Shown here piece by piece: positions 45,302 through 57,699 of a stretch of 64,000 bases of DNA. Positions within the stretch are counted from its first letter, which is position 1; the number at the start of each line of letters is the position of its first letter. This stretch comes from Odontocerum albicorne. Taxonomy: Eukaryota; Arthropoda; Insecta; Trichoptera; Odontoceridae. Below the pieces are notes generated by a model, which was given only the letters and a program-made list of their open reading frames with translations, did not search any database and had not been told where the DNA came from. The DNA is taken from the NCBI GenBank assembly GCA_949825065.1, contig OX463844.1, positions 30,989,632 to 31,053,631 on the forward strand, in the 5' to 3' direction. A program made the translations under genes and the position numbers.

Positions 45302-45569
45302 AAAATATCTTTTATTTGGATATTTATTTTTTAATTGAAAAATTCAATTATAAATTAATGTTTAACAAATCCATTATTTATCGAAAAAAATTAAACGCTT
45401 ATATAGAAATTTATCTTGTACACAAATAATTATAGATCAAGTTTTAAATAAAAATTAAGCATATAAAATAAAGAGTAAAGACTCCTATAAACGTGAGTTT
45501 AATCCAATGATACTAAGTATTTAAGGACATACAACTCGCAGCCTGACTCCAGACTACCGCAGAAATATG

Positions 45570-45760
45570 CATTTTGGCGAGTTGACGGAGGGCAGAACAA
45601 AGCAATGTGAGCAACGCAAGAGATATACGGACGTATAACACACTCAAAAGCAAAAATTGTCAGCACAACTGGAAGCAAGCATCACCAGATCGAACCAAGT
45701 GGCGAAGAACTGTTTCCATACTGTAATCCAAAGATGGAGACAGGTGCAAGGTCCTTTATC
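45570..45760 (+). pseudogene. Non-LTR reverse transcriptase C-terminus
   Basis: The plus strand reads 'FGELTEGRTKQCEQRKRYTD' and, after a frameshift, 'QHNWKQASPDRTKWRRTVS'. This is the familiar end of non-LTR polyproteins: a basic 'G.R.Q..QRKRYKD' block, then 'W...A.DR..WR.TV'. The stop and frameshift show it is dead. Confidence 0.6.
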
Positions 45761-45769
45761 TAATGCAAC

Positions 45770-46830
45770 AGAAAATTGTCTTCCATATTCATTGTTTGTG
45801 GTATTCATTCTCAACCTAATGAGTATGTTGTAATTTATATTATCAAAATGTCAAATGTAAAACATCGTCAAAAGTTTACAGATGTCCCACATAATACGCA
45901 ACGAGGGCCATCCCATAATTCTGTCAAGAATCAACCATAGGGTAGCCCATCTTGAAGTAATAAGCCAATCTTGTTTGAAACCCGAATATGCATTATTTGA
46001 TATCAAATTGTTATTGAAGATTTTTAAGGACATTGATTGGCATTCTTTGAAAAAATGTATGATACCTTGATCGTATTGAAATTGGGGATTTTTTCCCATT
46101 ATTATCCACCCTTTTGTTTGCTTTGTTTGGTACTCATAAGAGCGAGTATCCTTTATGAAACGGGATACTTTTAGGTTTTCAAAATACTTTTTTTGGCAAA
46201 TGAATCGAATTTTCATTTATCTTCTTATTTTGAGTAGGTTTATGATATTGCTAATAGGAAGAAAAACGAACAATGGATGAGCATTTTTTTTTCAATTCGT
46301 CTATCAAAATAAGTACGAGTAACATCAATATCATGTAGCTGATTTAGACAATTATGCATAAAAAGTATTAACTTTTTTGGGAAGGGGTTTAATAATCTTT
46401 ATACAATAGATTTAACGATGGAAAATTTTCTTATAAAATCTTGAATTCTTTTGTCTCAATCGAGTCAAAGTTGTTTTATGGAATTTATAATTCCTGTTAA
46501 TTTTCTATATCTTGTTACGATTGACCAGAAAAAAAACTGTAATTGTTTACGTGTTTTTACAAACTGGATTCTTTATAAAACTTTCATTTTTTTTAATGAT
46601 TTTTCTTGATTTGGTTTTATTTTCATATTGAAAGAAAACTAGCAATAATTGTGAAGCAGGCAATAATGTGAATGATATGTAAATAATGTGTTAAATAATC
46701 GGAGTGTTTTCAGATAAATAAATCCGGTTGCTTTTATTAAAATTTCGCTCTCAACAATAGGATATACAAGTGAAATTTGGACATGGCAGAAAAGTCATGA
46801 AATAAAAATAAATGTGGTAAAAATGAGAGC
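45770..46830. other. No recognisable gene
   Basis: AT-rich. A minus-strand frame of 121 codons (46,216-45,851) starts with ATG but has no motif or composition contrast; see rejected items. Confidence 0.45.
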
Positions 46831-46839
46831 GTTGTGAAA

Positions 46840-47065
46840 AGTGTGGAGGAAAACATTGTGTGAAAGTATAAAAAATGAGAATAGAAGGAAAAATTGATGT
46901 ATTGAAATAAGATGGTTGCTTGAGATGAAGCAAGAAGTATTGAGATGGATTGGCCACAAAGAAAAAATGAATACATGTAGTATGGAAAATACAAGAAGTT
47001 TGGGAATACCTAGAAAAACATGACTGCATCAAATAAATCAAATTTTGAAACCGGGTAAAGTGGAC
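46840..47065 (+). pseudogene. Non-LTR reverse transcriptase C-terminus (family F-like)
   Basis: The plus strand reads 'EVLRWIGHKEKMNTCSM' and 'GIPRKT.LHQINQILKPGKV', matching the consensus order 'LRWFGHVERM', 'G.PRKTW.DQ....L..G.V'. A TGA replaces the tryptophan after 'PRKT'. Upstream coding is lost. Confidence 0.6.
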
Positions 47066-47639
47066 AGCTGTCATGTATCTACCACAGCACATGTTAATCT
47101 TATCTTCTTATCTCATTCACCCTCAATATATTCAATGTACCACTTATCTAAGAACCTACTTGGCATTATCTGTAGCACGGTATAATCACCAAAACCGATG
47201 TTATCTTATTCACATTCAAATAAATGTTATAAGTTATATTATACCCTTGTCAAGCTTATCATGTACTAGATTTAGCGTTATTACTTTAGTGTCGACCTAC
47301 TCGATGTTTTATTTTTAAGTTTACTATCTCGCTGGTGCTTATCTCCCCAAATTCAATAAAGATTTAATATCACTAAATGGGAGAAGCTGCGACGAGATAT
47401 AAATCACTGATATCGATTTGACAGGATAACATACCCTACGCATTCCTCTCTAATCTATTGAAGGGTCGTGGAATAGTTATCTTTGCTTTAAATAAGACGT
47501 CATATCTGAGGCAGCATCATTATTCTTAAAGCCGCTAAGATATTAACATCATCCTTATTATAATACTGTTAATATTATACTTCAAATGTAATTCAACTTT
47601 TCTACAAATAAAACTACACGTTGAAATTCTAAAAGTGTT

Positions 47640-47810
47640 TTCGTTACAAAAGGCCATAACACAGCCTTCTTAATAAGAGGTTTTGTATGACGAGGTGTAT
47701 GGACGTGGCCACGTCAGAAGGGAAAGATGTGTGCCAGGATAGAATGAACTGGTTCTCTTATCTATACCAGCCCCAATAGGAGCATGGCGTAATGGTTATG
47801 AAAATAATTA
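47640..47810 (+). pseudogene. Non-LTR reverse transcriptase, last ~40 codons
   Basis: 'RCMDVATSEGKDVCQDRMNW' at about 47,690-47,750 followed by 'YQPQ' and a stop. The 'CQDR..W' block is the last conserved motif of several insect non-LTR families. This is probably the same family as 46,840, whose end is not adjacent. Confidence 0.5.
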
Positions 47811-47829
47811 TATGTGTCTTTTATTTACT

Positions 47830-49515
47830 TTTACATTTTTTAATATTTGCTTCAATTGCGATATTTAAAAATATTGGACTCACTTAAACCATTTAAAATT
47901 TTAAATACCATGCGTATATTTTCTCGCCTAGTAAAAATTGTCAACGATGTTTATTTTAAAAATAGGACTCATTATTTTAAGTAAAGAAATCTAATATAAG
48001 TCAGCTGGACGCATTTAAAACGCATAACTCTTTTGAAGTATAAACAGCAACTGACCGTTCTGCCCTTAAGTGGCCCCATACAATGGCCGTGCAATACTCA
48101 TAATGCAAGCCAAGCACAAAGAAACCAAACGAAATGATATCATATTTCATTTCTTTATTTGTATTTTTCTCCGTATACTTTTTGTAGACCAGTCCTAGGC
48201 TATGTTCAGATAGTGGTATGAAATCTTTGGCACAGGAAACATTTTTGGAATATTATTTATAACTGTTTTCATAATACATGATTCGCATTTTATAAATCAA
48301 TCTGTAGTTTTTATCAAATATATATTTAATTTTTTTATCTTTCATCTAAAGTTTTATCTTTTATTTTTTTGCAATGTGAAGTCAAAAATGTTATTAAAAA
48401 ATGTAATTATAAAGTCGATTCATAAAATTACACAGGATTTTTACACCGAGTTGGGCCTTAGTAAATAATATTGATGATGCTATGGAGGTCGCAAAATTAT
48501 TTCAACATTTAATTTTCGAACTAAAAATTATTGACAGGTACAAAAAAATCACATCTTCAGTAAATAATGAAGGAAAAAAATGAAATCGGTTTCTACAACA
48601 AAGTTAAAATGTACTTAATGTTTAAGGTGCTTTACAAATTACAGAGGAATATCAATTTTTGAGCTACTATTTTACAATAATATTTTTATGTATCTTTACA
48701 CAGTAATTCCTTTCAAAATAGTTTTATACAAAGTTAAAAATTTGCTACAAAATTTAAAAAAAATGTTGATTCTAGTGACAGTCTAGCATTGGGCTGAGAT
48801 TTTTTTCAGTTGTAAAATAATGAAAGTTTTCGACACCATGCAAAAAGAAATGACAGAATTTTATTATTATTTTTTCCATCAGGACAAAATAATACTTCCG
48901 AATGGACGAACCCTTTATGTTATACATGTTAGAGGGGGAGACCCCGAGAATATAAAGAAATGAATGTAATTATTACGATTATTTGATATCAAAGGATTAT
49001 TATTTTCGAAAAATTCACATGATTGAAACGTTATATCTTGGGTCCAGTAAATCACAATGGGCTTAAGATGTAATTATGTATTTTGATCGGACTAACTTCT
49101 AACAACAGCATATTTCAACGATTGATATTTTGAATTTTAATATAATGTTTCGAATTATTTAAGTTTTGTTTAAATTTTTGTTGGTTAAGAGAAAATAAAG
49201 GGTTTCACCTTCGTGAAATAGCGTTTTGGGTGTCTCTATATTTGGCATCTCTTGAATGTATCAAAATGATGAGTGGGTCTGTGGCGAATTTAAAGGAAGA
49301 TTATGCTCTAGAATCCACATATTTCTTCCTTCAGTCGTTATTTCAGGTTTGTTTAAACCATATTACATTTTTATAATAAAATATAAATAAGTTATATGTA
49401 TACTTCTGCCTTAATCAGATCTTATTTTTTTTAAATTAATACACTTATATTATATTGTTTTGAAGTTAAAGTGACAAAATAGTTTTATATTTCAACCTCA
49501 CGAAACTTAAACAAG
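47830..49515. other. No recognisable gene
   Basis: Long AT-rich stretch with few frames over 40 codons. GC-richer spot at 48,030-48,130 without motif. Confidence 0.5.
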
Positions 49516-49524
49516 ATTGTCTCG

Positions 49525-49605
49525 TCTAGACGACTTCCGTGACACATAGTCAGGAAGACGTCTGTCTAAGAATCATAAGATTGCGGGTTTGATTGACAAT
49601 GTTTC
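49525..49605 (+). mobile_element. SINE-A head fragment
   Basis: 'cttccgtgacacatagtcag' 'gaagacgtctgtctaagaat' 'cataagattgcgggtttgat': tRNA-like head with A and B boxes. The body is missing, and the sequence runs into SINE-B DNA. Confidence 0.5.
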
Positions 49606-49654
49606 GCAACAGTGCTACATAGATTCTATAAAAAAAAATTACGCGTAATCGAGG

Positions 49655-49945
49655 ATCTCCTTACCATTCCTACGTCAATTCTTTTGGAAATCGGAGCTGT
49701 CACATGGAGTATTTATTTTTTTCTTCTTTTCTCCTTAATAAGTAAGTGGGCCGTTGCATACCAGAAAACTCACCGGCCACGCTATTCTACTGGATCCGAT
49801 GACACACTGAAATGAGACGATTGGAGCGCACCGGCAAGATGTTTTTATGTTACGCAGTGACTGTGTGGCAGGGCATAAAAAATCAAATGATATAATTCTA
49901 ATCGAACCCACCATTGGGGCACACGCCAGTGAATTGTTAAAGTTA
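49655..49945 (-). mobile_element. SINE-B copy 3
   Basis: 'accagaaaactcaccggcca', 'ctactggatccgatgacaca', 'gagcgcaccggcaagatg' and the head complement 'aatcgaacccaccattgggg' match the block order of the copies at 24.0 and 29.5 kb, with a 3' deletion relative to them. Confidence 0.6.
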
Positions 49946-49959
49946 GTTAAGGAGATGCA

Positions 49960-52375
49960 AACTATATTCAAAACTTACAATGGACATGAAATGTTTGTTC
50001 AAATGCAATAATATATATTATTATAAAAATATGCTTCGACTTAAAAGATGTACGACAATCTTGTCTGAAAGAGATTTCGTATCATGTTAAGAATCTAAAA
50101 AAAGGTAAATGAACTGATTTCAGCTGGTTTTACTTAGCTTATGTGGATAGATACTATAGATCATTGATGATACATTTAAAAAAAGAATTAGTTGAGTTTT
50201 CCATAGATTTAGATTCATATGCTACGCTATCGGTTTCCTAAAAAGAACACATTGAAATTATGTATTACATCATAACATGTAACACAATATTATTTTATTT
50301 TCATCATTTTATTTTCACTTTTTGTGAGTTTTACTCATCCTCGAATTTCTTATATCGTATTTTTACGAAAAAAGGAAATTGAAAAAAGTGTTTTTATTTT
50401 TAAACACATTTGGTCAAGTTTTATTTCGTATAAACAGTATATTTTTTATTTATCTCAACAAAATAAGAGATCAAATGCATTAGTGAAATTGGCAGGCATA
50501 CACAAATATTTAAAGTACATAATCAATTTGAGGAAAGCGCGTATCCTTTAGAGTACCTTCATCATACACTGTACGTTCGAAAGGATATTTACAAACTCAC
50601 GCTTCAGCGGTTTTGGGGTGAATTCTGCTAATGGGCTCCATGAAACAAAAGGCTGGCCTTTAATAGGATATCGCAAAGGGGCATGGGACAACCGCGCTGT
50701 TACCATGGACCGTAATTGAATTATTACTTGAAAGCTAATTCTCCAAATTGACCATGCTGCTCTTCACTGTTATTGAAAGTGACTGGCAAACATTTAACAC
50801 TGTTAGCGGAAGTTATTAAAGTACATATGGAGGTACTCTTTGGTAAGTCTCCAGCTATCTCTATTTTAGTTTAGTGATTCTCTCTCGACAGGAAGACCGA
50901 AGTTCTTGAAGACATTTAATCCGACAGTCAATACTTTCAATCTGCAGATATGACGTAATAATTCATACAAATTGTATTTTAGCAGCTTTAATTTCGTTTG
51001 TTGGTTGTATTCAAAATATGTATGATTTTCTTTTGAGGTCGGCGTCATAGATTAAATACATAAGTAAATAAAAAAGGCACGTACTCTAAAAACACGTACG
51101 ATTTGTCAAGTGGCAAGTGCTAGGCAATTGTTGATTCGTTTCTGTTTTGTATCTCGAATAGATATGATACTCGTAATAGCTTTCTTTTATTGAAGTTTCT
51201 TTCAAATAATATATTGATATTCGAAAAATATACTTGAAAATTATACTATTTCAAAATTAAAAGAAAAAACATTTTTTATCAAATATTTCCATAAATAAAA
51301 TAATTATCAGTATATATGTATGTAAGTTAAACAAAATAAAGTTTTTTTTTTATTTCTTGCATAATATTTCTACGGAAGGGCTTGAATAGCATATTTATCA
51401 ACTGCAGTTTTCGTAACAGTTTTCCTATTTTTTTTTTTGATTTTCGAATTTTGATATTCCACTAACAATAAATGTTTCGACACTTTAACCAGTTTAAATT
51501 TTCTTATCTCTAAATTAATATTAAATTTTTTAGGATTTAATTCAAAAGCCTTCCATATTATATCATAAAAAAAAATTATGATAAAATATGGGAGTGAAAT
51601 ATTTGACTTATACTAAATTCATTCGAGTTATTCTTATGTCTCAATTTAATTTCCCTCATTAGATACGAGTATACATGTTTACTGTCCCATTTTAATTTAA
51701 TTGTGTTATATGTTAAATGAATTATTTAATATATGTAGGTTTTTAAATTTCAAATATTTATGAATGTATAATGTTGAAGAACATTTTGATAGGCGAACGT
51801 CAAAAACATGAAAAAAAAAATGTATAAATAAGCCTTTGGTATGGCAAATAGTATATTAGCATTCCTATTGTATATCAATAATAGTTAAAATTAAATAAAT
51901 CTTTATGTTAAATCCGAATGAAAAAAAAAACTTAAATCAATGAAATATAACGATACATCACTATATTACGATTGTAGAAAAAAAAAATAACCACCGTCTT
52001 AAAAAACCCTCTAAGTTTTCTAATTTGTGAAACTCGAGATAAAAACATTTTGAACTTGAAATATATATAATCGATTCGCCAGCTTATACTCGTATTTCTA
52101 TTTTTTCATTTGCATTGTACCTGTTAAAATACATTTTTAATTAAAAATGTAGATGCTTTCTCCAGTATTAAGCTAGAGTAGATTCTTGGAAAAAATAAGG
52201 CTGAAATTTTAATCTCTCGTAGTTTCAGGAAAGGATAAAATGTTGCTAAAATTCTTGGAAGACTCCATGGGAAAACACTTTAATAAAAATTCGTGGAAAT
52301 AATATTCTTTCTTCACTTTTCTTGTTTTGTTTTATTCATTGTAATAACCATAATTTACCATTTTCTTAAACATTC
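49960..52375. other. No recognisable gene
   Basis: AT-rich. 50,560-50,790 is GC-richer ('caaaaggctggcctttaata') with no recognisable frame. Three TACTCGTA/TACGAGTA octamers occur (51,168, 51,664 and 52,087). Confidence 0.5.
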
Positions 52376-52379
52376 TATT

Positions 52380-52560
52380 TTACTGGTAACTGGACTCCAA
52401 CTCGGGTGTTACGGGTTCGATTCTCGTTTGAAACCAATTTATTTAAAAAAGGGTTAAAGTTTTGTTTTCATATAAGACAACAGTCAAGTTTGTTGGAAAA
52501 AATCGCTACATAATAACAAGCCCGCCTCGTTGTACCCACTGTATGCGAGTACAATATAAG
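52380..52560 (+). mobile_element. SINE-A copy
   Basis: 'gttacgggttcgattctcgt' (B box), 'atttaaaaaagggttaaagt', 'ttgttttcatataagac' and a degraded tail 'taacaagcccgcctcgttgt' keep the SINE-A order. The A box is weak. Confidence 0.6.
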
Positions 52561-52829
52561 TATAATACAAAACAATGTTTCTTCCCCAAGTTTGAGATGA
52601 CTTTGTAGATATGAGATATTTATTGGTTGAACTGCGTGGCTTGGATACCAAATTTGAAGACTTATCTTCAGCTCATCCTACCGTGGGATTTAGAATCATT
52701 GGATGGAGACACGCAACTTCTAATTCGTCTTTGTAGGGGTTTGGAATACTAGAGTAAGTACACATATATGTACATAAAAATCTAAACTGTGAATATTTTT
52801 CTATTATTATTTTATTATTTTTTATTACC

Positions 52830-52900
52830 ATCAGAAATTGAATCCTAAACCAGTGGATAGAAGACAAGCGTATCTTAATAAGACTACATGGATCGCAGTC
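52830..52900 (-). mobile_element. SINE-A head fragment
   Basis: 'ccagtggatagaagacaagc' 'gtatcttaataagactacat' on the plus strand is the reverse complement of the head. Confidence 0.5.
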
Positions 52901-52904
52901 GAGT

Positions 52905-54570
52905 CTAACTGAATTACGGAGCCTTTTGAGATTTCAATACTCAAAATCTACGAGTAATTTCATTTGTTTTAATTTTTAGTATCCATAATACAGCACTTAA
53001 ATGTACCACGTTTTATTGGCAAGATGAACCGTAGATACTCGTAACAAGTACAGAGCAATACTTAAAACTCTTAATTTTCCTCCACAAGGTAAAGGCCTTC
53101 ACAAAATGGTCGCATTTTTTTCAAAAATTTACCAATTTCATGCATTTGTCCTAAAAAAATAAAACACGTCCTTACCCACACTTTAATCCTATGATATCAC
53201 ACACAAACCGCATCAGAATTCCAACAAACACATCAATATCATATCCATCCCCTCTTTATCATATAATTTATATTCGCATCACTCAATCACTCCCATACCT
53301 ATATAAAGATCATAAAAGCTCCTTATTTCTCGTACTTCTCTGTCAATGAGCCTTTTTTTTCCTTTGATGACGCAACATTCTAAAAATCACTACCGTCCCT
53401 CAAGAATGTGTCGCCAATTCTTGGTTTAAGGAAGAATGGCTCACAATTTATGTCAAATTCATTATGAAAACAAATTTAAAAAAAAATTTATGGTCAAACA
53501 AAATTAGCAATACCTTAAAACAGCTACCTATAAATGAGCTGGAATTAAAACTTTTACCATTTTCTTAGTGGTAAAGTTCGTCCTTTCTTCTTCTAAATTC
53601 GTTCTTTCAGTCACACTTAACCAATAATTTATGCTGGCTACACAAATTAGAATTAATACTGAATTTTGGTTTAATTATCTCGAGTGGGCATCTTTCTTTG
53701 TGCGATGCCCGGGCGAAATCAATTAATTTCAATTGTGAAGAGAAATCCCGAAGTCCCCAATTACTTTTTCATTGTCAAACTATAATTATAGTTTTCTCTC
53801 CCTTATATTCAAAGTCTTTTGAAGAGCTTCGGTAGCTGACCCTCGTGTCATAAATTAAAATGAATATCAATTTACGGTGGTCAAACGTATTTCACAAACA
53901 GAAAGGATCGCTTGTAAATTTCACGCTTTTAGTTCGTGCGAATAAGGACTCAATGCACATATGAAACTATCGTCTCGGTAGACAAGTGACTGTAGTGTCA
54001 ATTTTCAAAAAGTTTATTTTCGTTCATTTATTTTTAAGATTACAATGATATTGATGTTATAAAATTCACAAATTTAAACATACTTTTTTAGGTAATTCTC
54101 TATATTATTTAAATTTTTATTATGCATGTAAATATGTATTTTAACACTGATTTACCCATAAAAGTATAATTATTAGTTAACTTGGCATTCTATCATGTAA
54201 AGAGGATGGTTTATTCTAAGAAAAAAATAAAGGAAGTCATGCAGTATAAGAATATATTAGAAATACTGTAGTTCTGAATATTTATAGAGTTTAAGACAAT
54301 CAATTCAGATACGTGGCCATAAATTAATGGGGAATTGTTTGCGAATAGGCGGGATATGTTGAACGGACAGGCAAAAAATAAGGCATAGTTCACTTTTGTA
54401 TATAAATTTAAAGGAAAAGCATTTTTAAAGAAATAAACTAAACTGTAAAGGACCTAGTGCTCTAGATTTATTTTCAAATGTCCATTTTTTTAGAATTTAA
54501 TGGGCGATTTTATGGTTAAGTTTTATTTTTTCGAGTCCAAAGCTTGCAAATATTTTTCAATACAATATTA
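52905..54570. other. No recognisable gene; possible decayed family F end
   Basis: 53,150-53,350 is C/T-rich with 'cacacacaaaccgcatcag' and may be a very old minus-strand family F end. The rest is AT-rich without supported frames. Confidence 0.4.
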
Positions 54571-54576
54571 TACTTT

Positions 54577-54705
54577 AATTGTATGGACAGACTTCTTAAC
54601 ATCCAGAACTGGAGGAATCAAACACATGATCGGTCGGCCTGGCGGGATCTAGTAAGATAAGTTAAGACTCCACAAGAGCTGTACAGCCTTCGCAGCCAAG
54701 TAAGT
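54577..54705 (+). pseudogene. Non-LTR reverse transcriptase, last codons
   Basis: The plus strand reads 'WTDFLTSR' or, one frame over, 'IQNWRNQTHDRSAWRDLVR' followed by 'VKTPQELYSLRSQ' after a stop. The 'THDRSAWRDLVR' block is the usual end of non-LTR polyproteins. Confidence 0.55.
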
Positions 54706-54852
54706 ACAATTTTAAATATAAATAGATAAGGATTTTAATGTATACCTAACAATTGTGTTATCATGTTCAGAAACATGTATTTTTGTTTCTAATTTTTCAT
54801 TTAAAAAGGTTGTAGGGAAAAACTTTCGATTCTTCAAGGTGTTAGTTATTTA

Positions 54853-54952
54853 TCGGTGGCCGTGGTCTAACCGTTTGTATTCACGGTAAGTAAGGAGCAC
54901 TCTATGTTCGATTCCTGGTAGATTAACTTCAGGACTGGTTTTACTCTCAAAA
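54853..54952 (+). mobile_element. SINE-C copy 2
   Basis: 'gtggccgtggtctaaccgtt' (A box), 'attcacggtaagtaagga' and 'tatgttcgattcctggtaga' (B box) followed by 'ggactggttttactc'. It has the best-preserved boxes of the three copies. Confidence 0.6.
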
Positions 54953-54959
54953 TGTTTAA

Positions 54960-55700
54960 CATTGGAATTGATGTGTTTCTGTTGCTTGTATGCGTATGCT
55001 GCTTATCATAAACTCTCATATCACAGTTAACCAACACAAAACTAGCGGTATTTGGCTTTTAGAAGAAAATTATACTATATTTATTCTTTTTTTATTATTA
55101 TAGTTATGTAAAAAAACTCAGACTTACGAAAGACTGTAGCAGATTAAACCTGCTAATCGTCTTCAAATTTTATTGTTTTTTTCATCAAAACTTTTAGTTT
55201 GATCTGACAAGACTATATGGGTGTTTAGGTGCAACAGTTTGCACACAGTAAACCAATACAGAATGACGGATAATCATATTCGATCACGAAGGATTGCCTA
55301 TCTATCTAGTTTATTTTGTGCGACGAATTGTAAATATATAATATTATACTATTTTTCTTAAATCTACAACAAATAAGAGTAATGATACATCTGTCACTGA
55401 AGGTGTCACAGGTCAAAGTGGACAGAAAAGATGAAGGTGTTTAGGGTAGCAGTCCCGAGGGCTGCAGGAGGTAGGAGTAGGGGGTTTGTCCAGCCAGGGG
55501 GCCCCTCGAGAGCTTTGATCTTCTCTACCAATCCTCTTCCCTCACTCCCCCTTTGAATGTAGAGGTCCAGCACAATATAATATTCACACTACTGCTTCTA
55601 CATTAGGGAGGGTGTTTTATATGTATCACCTATAAATGCTTTATTTTCTAGGAAAATGTGATATAACTGACCAGTACCTGTGAAAAGATTATTTGAATAC
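54960..55700. other. No recognisable gene; GC-rich patch
   Basis: 55,420-55,565 is GC-rich ('agcagtcccgagggctgcag', 'cagccagggggcccctcgag') with no long frame. It could be an inserted repeat fragment. Confidence 0.4.
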
Positions 55701-55714
55701 GATATCTACACCTC

Positions 55715-56135
55715 ATAGGTGGAGGGCCGTGATGATAAGAAAGCAGTTCTTTCCTATCATGAAATGCTTTCCACATCTCTCCTAGAACCATACACCTTTT
55801 AATACAACCCTTATGTTTTTATTACTCATTACGTTCAACCATACTTTTTTCATTCGTAATCTACCACGACTACTACTTACACTCATATGGTACTTGCATT
55901 ATAAATTTGTTAATTCTGTCTTTCCATCCACTTTAATGTGCTATTTTTCCCCCAAATTAATATGTATATCAGTTTAAACTTTACATTCATCCTTTATAAT
56001 TACATTGTTTATTCTATCATACATGTACATACCATATATTATTCTCAGTGCACGTATTTTCAATGCGTTTACTAAGCTCATTTCATCCACGTACATGTTT
56101 CACTCCCACACATCAATGTTGGTACTTGTTCATTG
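55715..56135 (-). mobile_element. Non-LTR retrotransposon 3' end, family F, decayed
   Basis: 'tggagggccgtgatgataag' near the terminus, then a C/T-rich run with 'cttttaatacaaccctt', 'ccatccactttaatgtgc' and 'tattctcagtgcacgtattt'. The last block matches 17,430-17,450 of the better copy. Confidence 0.45.
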
Positions 56136-56149
56136 ATTTCTTTAAAATA

Positions 56150-57400
56150 TATACGTCATCAATACTTATATCCCACAGATTATCAAATTTCATCAAAAAT
56201 ATATTATTGAATGTAATGATTTAAACCGGAGTTTATTTATGCACTTTTCACAGAATATCAACATTACTTTAAATCCCCAGCAAAACATTAATAAATCTTA
56301 TCGCGTGAGGTTTCCTTGCGAAAACGTATAGAGCCAATTTGCTTCAAAATAATAATTTCCTTTAGAGCAATACTAATAGTGCAGACTCCAACCTTTCATG
56401 TTCAATGACCTCTCCTCGCCTTCTTCGAAGGATATAGACGTATTCATTCAATAGAAATATCATTATGAATTTAAAGGAGTCGAGTGATTTTATATGAAAG
56501 GTTTCACATATGTTAGGTATATTTGTATAGCTAAAGAAAGGTCTTTAATAAGAGCTTTCTCTAAAGGTTTCAACCACATTGGTAATACTCGTTTCATGTA
56601 TTGAGGGGAGTCCAAAGTATTTTTTTGAATAGGTAGTTTACAGAGTTATCTGGCTTCACACTGAAAAGTATTCCTTGAACATATTGATCTTTTGGTCAAG
56701 GAATACTTTTATTTTATATTGAAATGATTTACATTGTATGTGATATTTATACACGCATAAAGATGTCACAACTTTTTTTAATATCAATTTTTCTAGTTGA
56801 TTGAAATATTTTTTAGAACTATTATCTAGTGGAGTTGAATTCAAATGTTTGTCATCGTTCGATAATATTTTTTGACATTGACGTAATTTGAGCTAACTCC
56901 ACACGGCAACATTTTCGAAAAATAAATTGAAATAGTGGAAAACCGTTGTCAACTGTTAAAATCTTTGGATATACTAAATCTATTGGAGTACTTAATTTCA
57001 CTCAGGACATGGTAGTTTTAAAGATAACCTTTCTAGCTTCAATCTTACCCTTCGCCCTGTTGTAGTTTTTGTGCCATTCGGATCAATCCGCAAATCACAC
57101 GTTGTGGTACTGCGATGGCCTTACAACGGTGCATCTTCGGACCGATTAGCTATTTCAATCTAGTGACGTCAAAGGGTAGTTTTGCTGTATTCAAAATTTT
57201 CTGTTAAAATACTGACAGTTGGCTGGGTTATGAGCCTCAAGTATTAAGTAGCTTTATAAGTATATTTAGTGGGCTGCGAGTCCATCTTCTTCTATCATGA
57301 CATCGGTCTTAAGTATATCGTCGCTAGAGAAAGAGTTACTTTGGGCAGTTTATGTTATATGACTAAGTGACGTTGACGTAGTTCGTACAAGAAATAAAGA
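56150..57400. other. No recognisable gene; 15-bp hairpin
   Basis: 56,664-56,678 and 56,696-56,710 are exact reverse complements with a 17-base loop. 57,040-57,180 is GC-richer without a recognisable frame. Confidence 0.5.
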
Positions 57401-57414
57401 AGATTTCGATCTTC

Positions 57415-57488
57415 CTTTAGATCACTTCGTGTGGGGACTTTTTATCCCCTATAACAGCACGGGTGGTGATGAGATTGAACTGAACTGA
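57415..57488 (+). repeat. Repeat H copy 3
   Basis: 'ataacagcacgggtggtgat' 'gagattgaactgaact' matches 17,998-18,032. Confidence 0.45.
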
Positions 57489-57634
57489 CCTAATGTATTT
57501 ATCAAGTTAAACGGAACTGTAATCAATCTACTTATGTAGTTACATAACTTGGTGAGCTTATTGCCGAATAGGAGTTTAATGTGGCACTAAAAAAATGAAG
57601 AATTGGTTAGTAAAAAAACATATCTGAAAAATTG

Positions 57635-57692
57635 GTTTTTGGACTCCATTAGTAATTGAATCGTAACCCTCAAGTCGCTACAGAGGTTGTTT
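57635..57692 (-). mobile_element. SINE-A head fragment
   Basis: 'ttggactccattagtaattg' 'aatcgtaaccctcaagtcgc' resembles the reverse complement of the head end. It is heavily decayed. Confidence 0.35.
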
Positions 57693-57699
57693 ATCGATA

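Noticed and set aside
45851..46216. Minus-strand frame of 121 codons with ATG
   Set aside because: No recognisable motif, no composition contrast with flanks, no splice or promoter support; a frame of this length can arise by chance in 64 kb.
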